From assembly GCF_010727945.1 (NCBI RefSeq), contig NZ_AP022569.1, forward strand, positions 62,001 to 126,000: a stretch of 64,000 bases of DNA, in the 5' to 3' direction. The stretch is from Mycobacterium cookii. GTDB taxonomy: Bacteria > Actinomycetota > Actinomycetes > Mycobacteriales > Mycobacteriaceae. A program made the position numbers and the translations under genes. Positions 53,420-62,691 of the stretch are shown piece after piece. Every line of letters begins with the position of its first letter. Positions within the stretch are counted from its first letter, which is position 1. A model generated the notes under the pieces. That model did not search any database, was not told the origin of the DNA, and worked only from the letters and a program-made list of their open reading frames with translations.

Positions 53420-54406
53420 TCAGGGCGATTGGTCGACGAGAACCGCGCCGTCGGGCTTGTCGCCGAGCGTGCGCAGCGATGTCGGCTCGGCGCCCGCGGT
53501 GAGCCGCACCACCTGCGCCAGCTGCGCCGGGGCGTCGCACTGCAGGTAGTGATCGGCGGTCGGCAGTATCCAGTAGCGGTTCCATCCGGGCTTGCTGCGC
53601 AGGAACTCATCCCACACATAATTCGCGACCCGCACCGGTGCGACAGTGTCGTGCAGGCCCCACACCAGGCTGGTGTTGACGTCGCTGGTGGAAAGTGCTT
53701 GCAGCCAATTGGTTTCGTCAGCGGCGCGCTCGTTGAGGTATTGAACGGTGTCCGGTAACACCGTGATCCCGTCGTTGTGGGCGAAGCACTTTGCCAGCGC
53801 AGCGATCTCGGGATCGTCCACGCCGCGTCGCGGCATGAAGGTCGTCGCCCCCATACCTGCGGCCAGCATCTCCGGAGTGGTCGCGCGAGCGGTGCTGCGA
53901 GCCACGGTCGGGTCCAGCAGCGCCTTCTGAAAGCCGGTCAGATTGGCAAGCGGCAGATAGATATTGGCGTTGGTGAAGATGACTTCGGCCGGCGGGTTCG
54001 CGTCCTGCTGTGCGCTGAACATGGGCAGCGCGATCATGCCGATGCTGGTGCCACGGTCGTGGGTCAGCATGATGTAGTCGTCGAGCTGCCACACGTTCGT
54101 GATCGCGTGAACCAGCAAGCGCGCATCGTCGTAGAGCGAATACACGTATGGCGCAACCGGTTTGTCGGAGAGTCCGTAACCCGGGAAGTCGAGCAGGAAG
54201 ATGTCGAATTCCGCGCCGAGTTCGCGGGTCAGTGCGAAGAAGTCGATGCTCGCGGTGGGAAAGCCGTGCACGCACACCAAGGCCGGTGCGCCAGGCGTTC
54301 CGCACCGACGGCTGAAGACGCTGACTTGCGCTCCATCGTTGGCGGCGGTTGTCGACTTCCACGTGATTTCCGTTGCACCGCTTTGCCATTCGGTGAAGGC
54401 GTCCAT
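53420..54406 (-). CDS. Alpha/beta hydrolase, epoxide hydrolase / dehalogenase-like (Asp nucleophile)
   Basis: A 328-residue hydrolase. The oxyanion motif is CVHGFPTASIDF and the nucleophile elbow is LTHDRGTSIG, with Asp as nucleophile as in epoxide hydrolases and haloalkane/fluoroacetate dehalogenases. The C-terminal His is in LPTADHYLQ. Cap-domain residues deciding between these activities cannot be judged by eye. ATG 54406 overlaps the upstream CocE-like stop (TGATG), so the two hydrolases are co-translated. Confidence 0.82.
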   Translation of the reverse strand: MDAFTEWQSGATEITWKSTTAANDGAQVSVFSRRCGTPGAPALVCVHGFPTASIDFFALTRELGAEFDIFLLDFPGYGLSDKPVAPYVYSLYDDARLLVHAITNVWQLDDYIMLTHDRGTSIGMIALPMFSAQQDANPPAEVIFTNANIYLPLANLTGFQKALLDPTVARSTARATTPEMLAAGMGATTFMPRRGVDDPEIAALAKCFAHNDGITVLPDTVQYLNERAADETNWLQALSTSDVNTSLVWGLHDTVAPVRVANYVWDEFLRSKPGWNRYWILPTADHYLQCDAPAQLAQVVRLTAGAEPTSLRTLGDKPDGAVLVDQSP

Positions 54407-56061
54407 CAAGAACCCACCGGGAGCACGATCCGCGACGTACCGAAGTGCACCTGGTGCACAGCTGGTCTGAGTTCGCTGCCCGTCGCGATGGCCTCGCCGG
54501 TGCCGAGGTTGCGGGCGAAGCGGGGGTGGCTGCCGCCCGCGATCAGCACGCGAATGCGGGTTCCGGCGCGGAACCGGTGCGCGATCTCGTCGAGCTCGAG
54601 TCGGACGGTGCCGTCGCCGGCACTACCGTCCAGGCGGCGGTAGGCGTCGCTGACGTTTCGCGAGCGACCCTTCGCGTCGACTTCGCTGATCCGGACGAAC
54701 ACATCGACGTGCGGATTGTCGGAGCTATGTGCCAACTCCGCGATCGGGCGGCCGAACACGGGCAGATCTTCGCTGAGCACGTCGCTGGTGAAGCTGAGCA
54801 CATCACGGCGAGTGGCCAGCGGGCCGTCGTCGCGATAGCCGCCGTCGGGGGAGAGCAGCCGGCCCCCGATCGTCGGCGTCGGCTCGGCCGGGTCGTACCG
54901 AAAGCTTGCCGAGAATCCTTCCGCCGGCGACGTCTCGCCCAAGCCGCCGCCCGGTTGCAGGTACAGGGCGCGATCGGTGGTCGCGGGCGGCCAGTCGGGC
55001 AACTCCCGCCAACCTTCATTGGTCACGAAGGAGCGCACCCGGCTCGGCCGCGCCCGAGCCGGACGACCGGCCACGTGGGTGTCCAACCAGTCGCCGGTCT
55101 CCTTGGCGAGCGTGGGCAGACCGGCGAACAGCAGCTGAGTGTGATTCCACGGCCCCATGGTCATTGCGACCTCGACCCCGCGCTCGCGAAGTTGGCGGTA
55201 CTGCTGCAAAGTCTGCGGCAGGAACAGGTCTTGCCAGCCGCTGAGCAGCAGCGTCGGGACCTGCACCCGGTCCAGGGCCGCGCCGACGCCCATCGAATCC
55301 CAGAACGCGGCGTCGTCTTCGGGGTGATTGAGCCAGTTCTCCCACCACCCCGCGCGCTCGCCGAGCAGTGTCCGGCCCGACGCGCCCAACGGCACCTCGC
55401 CCGCGGCGCGGACGACCTCCTTCTGCGCGCGGAGTTGGCGAAGCCCAGCCCGAATGCGGCCCGGGTCCTCCTGGTGCGCCACCAAGTTGCTCCAGCCCAG
55501 GAAGTCGTTGACGGTGAACGAGCCGGTACCCCACGCCGAGGCGGCGAAGTCGTGCGGACCGGCGGTGATGACGGCGGCGGCCAACTCCGGCGGCGGATCC
55601 TTTAGCAGCGCCCACTGGGTGTAGCCGAGGTAGGAGATCCCGATCGTGGCGAAGCGGCCGGTGAACCACGGTTGGCGCCGCAACCACTCGACCGTGTCGG
55701 CGCCGTCTGCGGCCTCGTGCACCATCGGCTGAAAGTGGCCGCCGGACCCGAATGTGCCCCGCACGCTCTGCAGAATCACGCGATACCCGCGGGCGGCGTG
55801 CAGGTAGGCGAACACCAGCGAGAACGGGAACGCCCGGCCGTATGGTCCGCGGACAAGCAGAGTGCCGACCGCGTCGCCGACGGGGTCGTACTGATCAGCT
55901 AGCAGTTCGACGCCGTCGCGCATCGGAATTTTGACGCTACTGACCGTGTAGCGATGGGTCGCCGCAGGCAGTCGCAGCGCCCGGGCGAGCGCGCCGCCGG
56001 CGATTCGTCGGGGCAGAGCGCGCAGCGTCGAACTTGCGGGCTGATCGGAGGTGGTCGTCAC
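54406..56061 (-). CDS. CocE/NonD-family hydrolase (X-Pro dipeptidyl-peptidase-like)
   Basis: A 551-residue serine hydrolase. The alpha/beta domain contains DGVELLADQYDP, VILQSVRGTFGSGG and the nucleophile elbow GISYLGYTQ (Ser). Asp/His are likely near LLSGWQDLFLPQTL and GPWNHTQLL. The C-terminal beta-jelly-roll domain carries DVFVRISEVDAKGRSRNVSD. It acts on ester or peptide substrates in relatives (cocaine esterase, X-Pro peptidase), but the substrate here is unknown. It fits Rv2800 by length and context (recalled). Operon with the epoxide-hydrolase-like gene. Confidence 0.9.
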   Translation of the reverse strand: MTTTSDQPASSTLRALPRRIAGGALARALRLPAATHRYTVSSVKIPMRDGVELLADQYDPVGDAVGTLLVRGPYGRAFPFSLVFAYLHAARGYRVILQSVRGTFGSGGHFQPMVHEAADGADTVEWLRRQPWFTGRFATIGISYLGYTQWALLKDPPPELAAAVITAGPHDFAASAWGTGSFTVNDFLGWSNLVAHQEDPGRIRAGLRQLRAQKEVVRAAGEVPLGASGRTLLGERAGWWENWLNHPEDDAAFWDSMGVGAALDRVQVPTLLLSGWQDLFLPQTLQQYRQLRERGVEVAMTMGPWNHTQLLFAGLPTLAKETGDWLDTHVAGRPARARPSRVRSFVTNEGWRELPDWPPATTDRALYLQPGGGLGETSPAEGFSASFRYDPAEPTPTIGGRLLSPDGGYRDDGPLATRRDVLSFTSDVLSEDLPVFGRPIAELAHSSDNPHVDVFVRISEVDAKGRSRNVSDAYRRLDGSAGDGTVRLELDEIAHRFRAGTRIRVLIAGGSHPRFARNLGTGEAIATGSELRPAVHQVHFGTSRIVLPVGS

Positions 56062-56096
56062 GGCATCAGGTTATGTCGCAACCCGGCCGCGCCGAC

Positions 56097-56681
56097 TCAG
56101 AACTTGTAGTACGCCGACAGCTCGTTGGCGCGCTGCAGGTTGGTGGCCGGGCAGTCGACCTCGGGGCTGGAGTAGACCGTCGAGTAGAACAGCGACTGCT
56201 GGATGACCCCGTAGCTGGTCTTGAAGGCGACCATGCAGGAGAAGTACCAGTAGCTGTTGTGGTAGGTGGGCTTGAGGTTCCACCACTGCGCAGCCCGGTG
56301 GCCGTTGATCGTGGTTTCGACGGCGTCGGCCGGCAGCGACTGATCGTAGGTGCGCCAGATGATCGGCTCGACGGCCAGCTGGTAATTGCCGGCGTCGTAG
56401 TGGCAGCGCAGACCTTCCTCAGGAGCAGGTGGAGTGAAGGCCAGACCCAACCGCTGAACCGCGTCGAACGGAATGTCCTTGCACGGGTCGAACGGGCTGG
56501 GGTCGGTGGTCGCCAGGATCGGGCTTTTCATCGTCGTCGGCGGGTCCATCGGCAGATAGGTGGACCGCAGTTGCACCGTCGGGGCGCCGACGTCAGTGGC
56601 CGGTGGCGCGCTCTGCCAGGTCACCGTCACCGCCGTGACCACCGCCCCGAGCGCCGCGAGTAGCCGCAGCTTGGCGACCAT
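56097..56681 (-). CDS. Exported DUF3558-like protein
   Basis: A 194-residue protein with an N-terminal signal or anchor (MVAKLRLLAALGAVVTAVTVTW). The DUF3558-type domain has DPCKDIPFDAVQRLGL, then a Cys in LRCHYDAGNYQLAVEPI and another pair (CMVAFK, DCPATNLQRANELSAYY), suggesting disulfides outside the membrane. No lipobox Cys follows the signal. ATG 56681 has GGGGGTGTC upstream. It resembles Rv2799 (recalled). It is divergent from the phosphoesterase gene. The function is unknown, and relatives are lppV-like envelope proteins. Confidence 0.75.
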   Translation of the reverse strand: MVAKLRLLAALGAVVTAVTVTWQSAPPATDVGAPTVQLRSTYLPMDPPTTMKSPILATTDPSPFDPCKDIPFDAVQRLGLAFTPPAPEEGLRCHYDAGNYQLAVEPIIWRTYDQSLPADAVETTINGHRAAQWWNLKPTYHNSYWYFSCMVAFKTSYGVIQQSLFYSTVYSSPEVDCPATNLQRANELSAYYKF

Positions 56682-56821
56682 GACACCCCCTCGGCTGGCG
56701 CTGACTCTCCGACTCTTGCGGAAGCTTACAAGTCGGGGCCGCGCCGCCACAGCCTAAACGAGAACCTGTTCTAGTCCGGCCAGGACGAGTGTCGACCGCG
56801 GACTGGCTAGGCTGGTTAGCC

Positions 56822-57790
56822 GTGGCTTGGCAAGAAGACGGGCGGGAGCCCCCGACGGCGCGGCAGCCGACGCTGTGGGCGGTGTCGGATCTGCACACCG
56901 GCCACGTCGGGAACAAACCCGTCACCGAGTCGCTCTATCCGTCGACGCCGGACGACTGGCTGATCGTCTGCGGCGACGTCGCTGAACGCACCGACGAGAT
57001 CCGCTGGGCGTTGGACCTGTTGCGCCGACGGTTCGCCAAGGTGATCTGGGTGCCCGGCAACCACGAGCTGTGGACCACCAACAGAGACCCGGTGCAGGTC
57101 TTCGGTCGGGATCGCTACGACTATCTGGTCAATATCTGCGACGAACTCGGTGTCGTCACTCCGGAGCACCCGTATCCGGTGTGGACCGAGCGGGGCGGCC
57201 CGGCGACCATCGTGCCGCTGTTCCTGCTGTACGACTACTCGTTCCTGCCGCGTGGTGCGACCACCAAAGCCGAGGGCCTGGCGATCGCACGGGAACGCAA
57301 CGTCGTGTGCACCGACGAGTTCCTGCTGTCACCGCAGCCGTACCCCACCCGCGAGGCGTGGTGTCACGAGCGGGTGGCCACCACCCGCAAGCGCCTCGAC
57401 GAGCTGGACTGGATGACGCCGACGGTGTTGGTCAACCACTTCCCGATGGTGCGCCAGCCCTGTGACGCGCTGTTCCTGCCGGAGTTCTCGTTGTGGTGTG
57501 GCACCACCGAGACCGCCGACTGGCACACCCGCTACAACGCGGTGTGTTCGGTATACGGACACCTGCACATTCCGCGCACGACCTGGTACGACGAGGTCCG
57601 CTTCGAAGAGGTGTCGGTGGGTTACCCACGGGAGTGGCGTCGCCGCAAGCCGTACAGCTGGTTGCGCCAGGTGCTGCCTGACCCGCAGTACGCGCCGGGT
57701 TTCCTGAACGACTTCGGCGGACATTTCGTCATCACGCCGGAGATGAAGGCGCAGGCGCAGCAGTTCCGCCAGCGCCTGCGGCAGCGGTAG
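56822..57790 (+). CDS. Calcineurin-like metallophosphoesterase (Rv2795c-like)
   Basis: A 322-residue metallophosphoesterase with all motifs: VSDLHTGHV (D-x-H), IVCGDVAER (GD), WVPGNHEL (GNHE), LVNHFPM (H) and YGHLHIPR (GHxH). It is cytoplasmic. GTG 56822 follows TAGGCT by 8 nt and gives the usual length (about 324 in M. tuberculosis, recalled). An in-frame GTG at 56789 is possible. The following pptT starts 5 nt after the stop. The M. tuberculosis homologue is known as a modulator of PptT in the cell (a pantetheine hydrolase, recalled), so the pair is functionally linked. Confidence 0.93.
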   Translation: MAWQEDGREPPTARQPTLWAVSDLHTGHVGNKPVTESLYPSTPDDWLIVCGDVAERTDEIRWALDLLRRRFAKVIWVPGNHELWTTNRDPVQVFGRDRYDYLVNICDELGVVTPEHPYPVWTERGGPATIVPLFLLYDYSFLPRGATTKAEGLAIARERNVVCTDEFLLSPQPYPTREAWCHERVATTRKRLDELDWMTPTVLVNHFPMVRQPCDALFLPEFSLWCGTTETADWHTRYNAVCSVYGHLHIPRTTWYDEVRFEEVSVGYPREWRRRKPYSWLRQVLPDPQYAPGFLNDFGGHFVITPEMKAQAQQFRQRLRQR

Positions 57791-57795
57791 CCTCG

Positions 57796-58470
57796 ATGAC
57801 GCTGACGACGTTGATGTCTGCCGTGCTGCCCGACATCGCGGACATGGCATGTGCCGAGTTGTATTCCGATCCGCCCGGTTTGGCCCCGTTGGCCGAAGAG
57901 GAGCCACTGATCGCGCGGTCGGTGGCCAAGCGGCGCAACGAATTCATCACCGTGCGCTACTGCGCGCGTACCGCGCTGGGGGAGTTGGGCTTTCCGCCGG
58001 TGCCGATTCTCAAGGGGGAGAAGGGCGAACCGTGCTGGCCCGACGGGGTGGTGGGCAGCCTGACTCATTGTGCGGGTTTTCGCGGCGCGGTGGTGGGGCG
58101 TGCCGGTGCGGTGCGCTCGGTGGGTGTCGACGCCGAACCGCACGACGTGTTGCCCGACGGGGTGCTGGGCGCGATCAGCCTGCCGGCCGAGCGCGCCGAG
58201 CTGGCGGCGCTACCCGCCGGTGTGCACTGGGACCGAATCCTGTTCTGCGCCAAGGAAGCGACGTACAAAGCTTGGTTTCCACTGACCAAGCGGTGGCTGG
58301 GTTTCGAAGACGCGCACATCACCTTCGCCGTCGACGAGTCGGGTTCGGCCGGATCGTTCGAATCGACGATATTGATCGACGGCGCCACGCTGACCGGTCC
58401 GCCGCTGAGCACGCTGACCGGACGATGGTCGGTGGACCGGGATTTGGTGCTGACGGCGATCACGCTATGA
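57796..58470 (+). CDS. pptT: 4'-phosphopantetheinyl transferase PptT
   Basis: Attaches phosphopantetheine to acyl- and peptidyl-carrier proteins for mycolic acid, siderophore and lipid synthesis. The 224-residue protein has the Sfp-type motifs [28 protein letters not shown] (Mg-binding D-x-E) and [13 protein letters not shown] (KEA). ATG 57796 is 5 nt after the phosphoesterase stop, and the stop overlaps truB (ATGA). PptT is essential in M. tuberculosis (recalled). The phosphoesterase next door is a likely antagonist. Confidence 0.95.
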   Translation: MTLTTLMSAVLPDIADMACAELYSDPPGLAPLAEEEPLIARSVAKRRNEFITVRYCARTALGELGFPPVPILKGEKGEPCWPDGVVGSLTHCAGFRGAVVGRAGAVRSVGVDAEPHDVLPDGVLGAISLPAERAELAALPAGVHWDRILFCAKEATYKAWFPLTKRWLGFEDAHITFAVDESGSAGSFESTILIDGATLTGPPLSTLTGRWSVDRDLVLTAITL

Positions 58471-59345
58471 GCGCAGGTCTTGTCGTGGTCGACAAGCCGG
58501 CCGGCATGACGAGCCATGACGTGGTCGGGCGTTGCCGGCGTATTTTCGGCACCCGCCGGGTGGGCCACGCCGGGACGCTGGATCCGATGGCCACCGGTGT
58601 GCTGGTGATCGGCATCGAGCGCGCCACCAAAATTCTGGGCCTGGTGACCGAGACGGCCAAGTCCTATGCGGCGACCATCCGGCTGGGTCAATCCACCTAC
58701 ACCGAGGATGCGGAAGGTATTGTCACGAAGCAGGTTTCGGCGCAGAACGTGACCGACGAGGCGATCGAATCGGCCACTGCCGCATTGCGCGGAGACATCG
58801 CGCAGGTCCCGTCGGCGGTCAGCGCGATCAAAGTCGACGGCCAGCGGGCCTACAAGCTGGCCCGCGAGGGTCGCGCCGTCGAGTTGGCGGCACGGCCGGT
58901 GCGCATCGACCGGTTCGAGGTGCTCGCGGTGCGTCGACATGACGAACTGGTCGACGTCGACGTCGAGGTGGACTGCTCGTCGGGAACCTACATCCGCGCG
59001 CTGGCCCGCGATCTCGGCGCGGCCTTGGGCGTGGGCGGCCACCTGACGGCTCTGCGGCGCACCCGGGTCGGCCGGTTCGGGTTGGACCTCGCGCACACAC
59101 TCGACGATCTGGCCGAGGAACCCGCGTTGAGCCTCACCCTGGACGAGGCGTGCTTGGCGCTGTTTGCGCACCGGCAACTCGACGAGGAGCAGGCCGATGC
59201 CGCCGCCAACGGCCGCGCGCTGACTCCGGCCGGCATCGACGGCGTCTATGCCGCGCACACCGCCGACGGCCGGGTCATCGCGCTGCTGCGCGACGACGGC
59301 TCGAGGACCAAGTCGGTCGTCGTGATCCGGCCGTCGACGCTTTAG
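58467..59345 (+). CDS. truB: tRNA pseudouridine-55 synthase TruB
   Basis: Makes pseudouridine at position 55 in the T-loop of tRNAs. The 292-residue protein has [17 protein letters not shown], the catalytic Asp in [16 protein letters not shown], and the family motif [19 protein letters not shown]-terminal domain follows. ATG 58467 overlaps the pptT stop. The frame upstream to 57849 is the pptT shadow. The 3' end is followed by a short gap with the tetR operator. Confidence 0.96.
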   Translation: MSAGLVVVDKPAGMTSHDVVGRCRRIFGTRRVGHAGTLDPMATGVLVIGIERATKILGLVTETAKSYAATIRLGQSTYTEDAEGIVTKQVSAQNVTDEAIESATAALRGDIAQVPSAVSAIKVDGQRAYKLAREGRAVELAARPVRIDRFEVLAVRRHDELVDVDVEVDCSSGTYIRALARDLGAALGVGGHLTALRRTRVGRFGLDLAHTLDDLAEEPALSLTLDEACLALFAHRQLDEEQADAAANGRALTPAGIDGVYAAHTADGRVIALLRDDGSRTKSVVVIRPSTL

Positions 59346-59371
59346 CGTTCACCGCCCGGCGGCGTCAGGTA

Positions 59372-59389
59372 ACATTCCAGTCGGAATGT
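59372..59389 (+). promoter_or_regulatory. Probable operator upstream of the TetR gene
   Basis: ACATTCC-AGTC-GGAATGT, a perfect inverted repeat with 7-bp arms and a 4-nt spacer, lies 22 nt before the TetR start. Autoregulation by the downstream TetR protein is the simple reading. No second copy was noticed in the window. Confidence 0.6.
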
Positions 59390-59410
59390 AAGTAGAACGA
59401 AGGCGAGTGA

Positions 59411-60049
59411 GTGGCAGAAGTCAGCGAACGACGGGCGCGGCGCACGCAAGCGGAGCGCAGCGCCGCCATGCGCAACCGTCTGCTCGACGCCACCATCGAG
59501 TGCCTGGTGTCCTATGGCTATGCCGGGACGACCACGCCGCGCGTCGCCGAACACGCCGGCGTCACCCGCGGGGCGCAGATCCACCACTTCCGCTCCAAAG
59601 AAGATCTGGTGGTCGCGGCGATCGAACATCTCGCTGAGCAGCGGGTCCAAGCCGCCATGCGCGAGTTCGGCCGGATGAAAGCCAGCAGTGATCCGGTTTC
59701 GACGGTCCTGGACTTCCTCTGGGAGGCCCATCAGGGGCCGATGTTCGTTGCGACCGTGGAACTTTGGGTCGCCGCTCGCACCGACGCCGTGTTGGCGGCG
59801 CACATCGAGCGGGTGGAACCGCTGGTCAACAGCACCCTCATCTCGGCCATCGCCCAGTTGGTGCCCGACCACTCCATGCAGAAAGAACTGCGCAACTTCG
59901 TCTACACCGCAATGGACGCACTGCGGGGGATCCTGCTTGCCAGCTTCGTCGACCGCGATTCCGGCCGCGCGCGCCGGCGGTGGGACCGGGCCTGCGAACA
60001 ACTGCGGATGATCATCTCCGGCCTGCTGACGGCCGATTCCCTGGACTGA
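59411..60049 (+). CDS. TetR-family regulator
   Basis: A 212-residue repressor. The helix-turn-helix is in the first 60 residues: RNRLLDATIECLVSYGYAGTTTPRVAEHAGVTRGAQIHHFRSKEDLV. The C-terminal half (from about residue 75) is a helical ligand-binding domain with a TetR_C-like ELWVAARTDAVL region. The operator-like palindrome upstream suggests autoregulation. It stands just before the ltp1-SRPBCC-MaoC-SDR-fadE operon and may control it, but the ltp1 promoter carries a different palindrome. In M. tuberculosis this slot between truB and ltp1 holds an insertion sequence (recalled). Confidence 0.92.
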   Translation: MAEVSERRARRTQAERSAAMRNRLLDATIECLVSYGYAGTTTPRVAEHAGVTRGAQIHHFRSKEDLVVAAIEHLAEQRVQAAMREFGRMKASSDPVSTVLDFLWEAHQGPMFVATVELWVAARTDAVLAAHIERVEPLVNSTLISAIAQLVPDHSMQKELRNFVYTAMDALRGILLASFVDRDSGRARRRWDRACEQLRMIISGLLTADSLD

Positions 60050-60090
60050 CCCGCCTCGCCGGCGGGGCCGCGACAGCCCTGCCAAGCCCG

Positions 60091-60120
60091 TTGCAAAGAT
60101 ACAATCAGGTGTGTATCTTT
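60091..60120 (+). promoter_or_regulatory. ltp1 promoter covered by a palindromic operator
   Basis: AAAGATACA (60095-60103) and TGTATCTTT (60112-60120) form a perfect 9-bp inverted repeat with an 8-nt spacer. The repeat overlaps a good promoter: TTGCAA (60091-60096), 17-nt spacer, TATCTT (60114-60119). A repressor bound here would block the promoter. The sequence differs from the palindrome before the TetR gene. Confidence 0.6.
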
Positions 60121-60157
60121 TTGACGAGCGACAGTGTGAGCGAGCCCGAGGAGTGCA

Positions 60158-61348
60158 ATGTCAAACAAGGTCTACGTCATCGGTGTAGGGATGACGAAGT
60201 TCGAAAAGCCCGGTCGTCGCGAGAACTGGGATTACCCCGACATGGCTCGCGAATCCGGCACCAAGGCGCTCGAGGACGCCGGCATCGACTACGCCGCGGT
60301 CGAGCAGGGTTACGTCGGCTACGTCTACGGCGAATCGACGTCCGGCCAGCGCGCGCTGTACGAACTGGGCATCACGGGGATCCCGATCGTCAACGTCAAC
60401 AACAACTGCTCGACCGGGTCGACCGCGTTGTTCCTTGCAGCCCAAGCGATTCGCGGTGGTCTGGCCGACTGCACGATCGCGCTCGGGTTCGAGAAGATGA
60501 AGCCCGGCTCGCTGGAGTCGACCTACGACGACCGCACCAACCCGATGGACAAGCACATCCTGGCGTTGGCCGAGATCTCCGAAGTGCGATTCCCGCCGGC
60601 GCCGTGGATGTTCGGGGCCGCGGGCCGCGAGCACATGAAGGAATACGGCAGCACCGCAGAGCATTTCGCCAAGATCGGCTACAAGAACCACAAGCACTCC
60701 GTCAACAACCCGTACGCCCAATTCCAGGAGTCATATTCACTGGACGACATCTTGGCGGCGCGGATGATCTACGACCCGTTGACGAAGCTGCAGTGCTCGC
60801 CGACGTCAGACGGCTCCGGTGCGGCGATCCTGGCCTCCGAGGCCTTCGTCGACAAGCACGGCCTCGCGGGGCAGGCGGTGGAGATCGTCGGACAGGCCAT
60901 GACCACCGACTTCGCCAACAGCTTCGACGGCACCTGCAAAGGACTCATCGGTCACCACATGAATGTCGCAGCCGCGCAACGTGTCTACGACCAATCCGGC
61001 CTCGGGCCGGCGGACTTCCAGGTGATCGAGCTGCACGACTGCTTCTCCGCCAATGAATTGCTGCTGTACGAGGCGCTGGGTCTGTGCGGCGAGGGCGAGG
61101 CGCCCAAACTGATCGACAACGGCGACGTCACCTACGGCGGACGCTGGGTGGTCAACCCCTCCGGCGGCCTGATTTCCAAGGGCCACCCGCTGGGAGCCAC
61201 CGGCTTGGCGCAGTGCGCCGAGTTGACCTGGCAGCTACGCGGCGCGGCCGACAAGCGGCAAGTCGACAACGTGACCGCGGCGCTCCAACACAACATCGGT
61301 CTCGGCGGCGCGGCCGTCGTCACCGCCTACCAGCGCGCAGAACGCTAA
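60158..61348 (+). CDS. ltp1: Lipid-transfer protein / SCP-x-type thiolase (Ltp1)
   Basis: A 396-residue thiolase-fold protein of the non-specific lipid-transfer family. The catalytic-type Cys is in [14 protein letters not shown], and the C-terminal active-site region is [37 protein letters not shown] is the other conserved segment. Actinobacterial members cleave or transfer sterol side-chain acyl-CoAs (family knowledge), but the specific substrate is unknown. It heads a five-gene operon with a palindromic promoter. ATG 60158 is preceded by AGGAG. Confidence 0.92.
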   Translation: MSNKVYVIGVGMTKFEKPGRRENWDYPDMARESGTKALEDAGIDYAAVEQGYVGYVYGESTSGQRALYELGITGIPIVNVNNNCSTGSTALFLAAQAIRGGLADCTIALGFEKMKPGSLESTYDDRTNPMDKHILALAEISEVRFPPAPWMFGAAGREHMKEYGSTAEHFAKIGYKNHKHSVNNPYAQFQESYSLDDILAARMIYDPLTKLQCSPTSDGSGAAILASEAFVDKHGLAGQAVEIVGQAMTTDFANSFDGTCKGLIGHHMNVAAAQRVYDQSGLGPADFQVIELHDCFSANELLLYEALGLCGEGEAPKLIDNGDVTYGGRWVVNPSGGLISKGHPLGATGLAQCAELTWQLRGAADKRQVDNVTAALQHNIGLGGAAVVTAYQRAER

Positions 61349-61380
61349 ACCACACCAACACTCGAGGAAGAGGATCGATC

Positions 61381-61821
61381 GTGGGACACATCGAAGCGAC
61401 CCGGGAACTGTCCGCCGCTCCAGAAGCGTTGTGGGGGACCGTCACCGACCTTGCCAACTGGGACAAGTGGTTCACCGTGCACGAGAAGTGGCTGGAGGAT
61501 CCGCCGGCCACGCTGACCGAGGACACCAAGCTGACCGCCAAGATCGTCATGCTCGGGATGGCCAACAAGATCGTGTGGACGATCGACTCGGTCGACGCTC
61601 CGCGCAAGCTGGTGCTGTCGGGCACCGGAATGGCCGGCGTCAAAGCGCAATTCACGTTCACCATCGCGCCGGCCGAAAGCGGTTCGCTATTCGCGGTATT
61701 CGGTGACTTCGAGGGCGCGCTGATCAAGGGCGCGCTGGGCAAGGCGGTGGAGAAGGACGGCGTCAAGCAACTGGACAAGACGCTGGACCAGCTCGACGCG
61801 CTGGCATCGGCTCAGGCGTGA
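61381..61821 (+). CDS. SRPBCC (polyketide cyclase/START-like) protein
   Basis: A 146-residue helix-grip-fold protein. It starts (M)GHIEATRELSAAPEALWGTVTDLANWDKWFTVH, the typical SRPBCC beginning, and ends with the long C-terminal helix KAVEKDGVKQLDKTLDQLDAL. It binds hydrophobic ligands in relatives. No catalytic residues can be defined. GTG 61381 has AGAGGA upstream. Its stop overlaps the MaoC gene (GTGA). In this operon it may bind or present the acyl-CoA substrate (inference). Confidence 0.88.
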   Translation: MGHIEATRELSAAPEALWGTVTDLANWDKWFTVHEKWLEDPPATLTEDTKLTAKIVMLGMANKIVWTIDSVDAPRKLVLSGTGMAGVKAQFTFTIAPAESGSLFAVFGDFEGALIKGALGKAVEKDGVKQLDKTLDQLDALASAQA

Positions 61822-62678
61822 CCGAAACACTGGAGTTCGACGACACCGGTCTGGATCGTTGGACCGACGACGAGCGGTTCGAGGTCACCAGGGAGCGCCT
61901 CGCGGAATACGCGGCCGCCACCAACGACCCGATCGAGGCGCACCGCAGCGGGGACGTCGCACCGCCGGTGTTCGCGATCGTGCCCGTCTTCGAGGCGCTG
62001 CTCACCCCGGCCGTCGACGTGATGCCAGTCGAGGCGATTCCGCGAATCGTCCATGGCGAGCAGGACTTTCACTTCCACCGTCCGATCCGTCCCGGTGACA
62101 AGCTGGTCTCGCGGGGCAAGATGATCGGATACCAGGGATTGGAGAAGGGCACCCGCGCCGCCATCGTCCTCGAATGTCGCACCGAGGACGGCGAACTCGT
62201 CAACGAGCAATACGTCACGACGTTCGTGCGGGGTATGTCGGTCGGCAAGTCGGTCGGCGAGCTGAGTCCCGACCACAAGTTCGACGACGCGCTCCGCGGC
62301 AGCGCGCCGGTGGCCAAGGTCGTCCAGCACATCGACAACGACCAGACGTTCCGTTACTCGCCGGCGGCCGGCGATCCGATGCCGATCCACCTGGACGAGG
62401 AAATAGCGCGAGACGCCGGCCTGCCGGGGATCATCGCGCACGGGCTGTGCACCATGGCGTTCACCTCCTGGGCGGTGCTCACCGAACTGGCCGGCTCGGA
62501 TGTCAACCGGCTCAAGCGGTTCGCGGTGCGATTCTCCAAACCGGTGCTGCCCGGCGACGACCTCGAGACCCGGATCTGGACGAAGACTCGGAACAACGGC
62601 AGCACCACCTACGCGTTCGAGACGGCGCGTGGCGCCGATTTCGTCATCACCGACGGCTTGGCCGAAATCAGCGATTAG
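61818..62678 (+). CDS. MaoC-like enoyl-CoA hydratase (double hot-dog)
   Basis: A 286-residue double hot-dog protein. The C-terminal hydratase-2 motif is YSPAAGDPMPIHLDEEIARDAGLPGIIAHGLCTMAF, with catalytic Asp and His. The N-terminal half is a non-catalytic MaoC domain (YAAATNDPIEAHRSGDVAPP). It hydrates trans-2-enoyl-CoAs. The long chain or sterol-like context suggests bulky substrates (inference). It overlaps the SRPBCC gene by 4 nt and ends 13 nt before the SDR gene. Confidence 0.92.
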   Translation: MTETLEFDDTGLDRWTDDERFEVTRERLAEYAAATNDPIEAHRSGDVAPPVFAIVPVFEALLTPAVDVMPVEAIPRIVHGEQDFHFHRPIRPGDKLVSRGKMIGYQGLEKGTRAAIVLECRTEDGELVNEQYVTTFVRGMSVGKSVGELSPDHKFDDALRGSAPVAKVVQHIDNDQTFRYSPAAGDPMPIHLDEEIARDAGLPGIIAHGLCTMAFTSWAVLTELAGSDVNRLKRFAVRFSKPVLPGDDLETRIWTKTRNNGSTTYAFETARGADFVITDGLAEISD

Positions 62679-62691
62679 ACAGGAGAACCAC

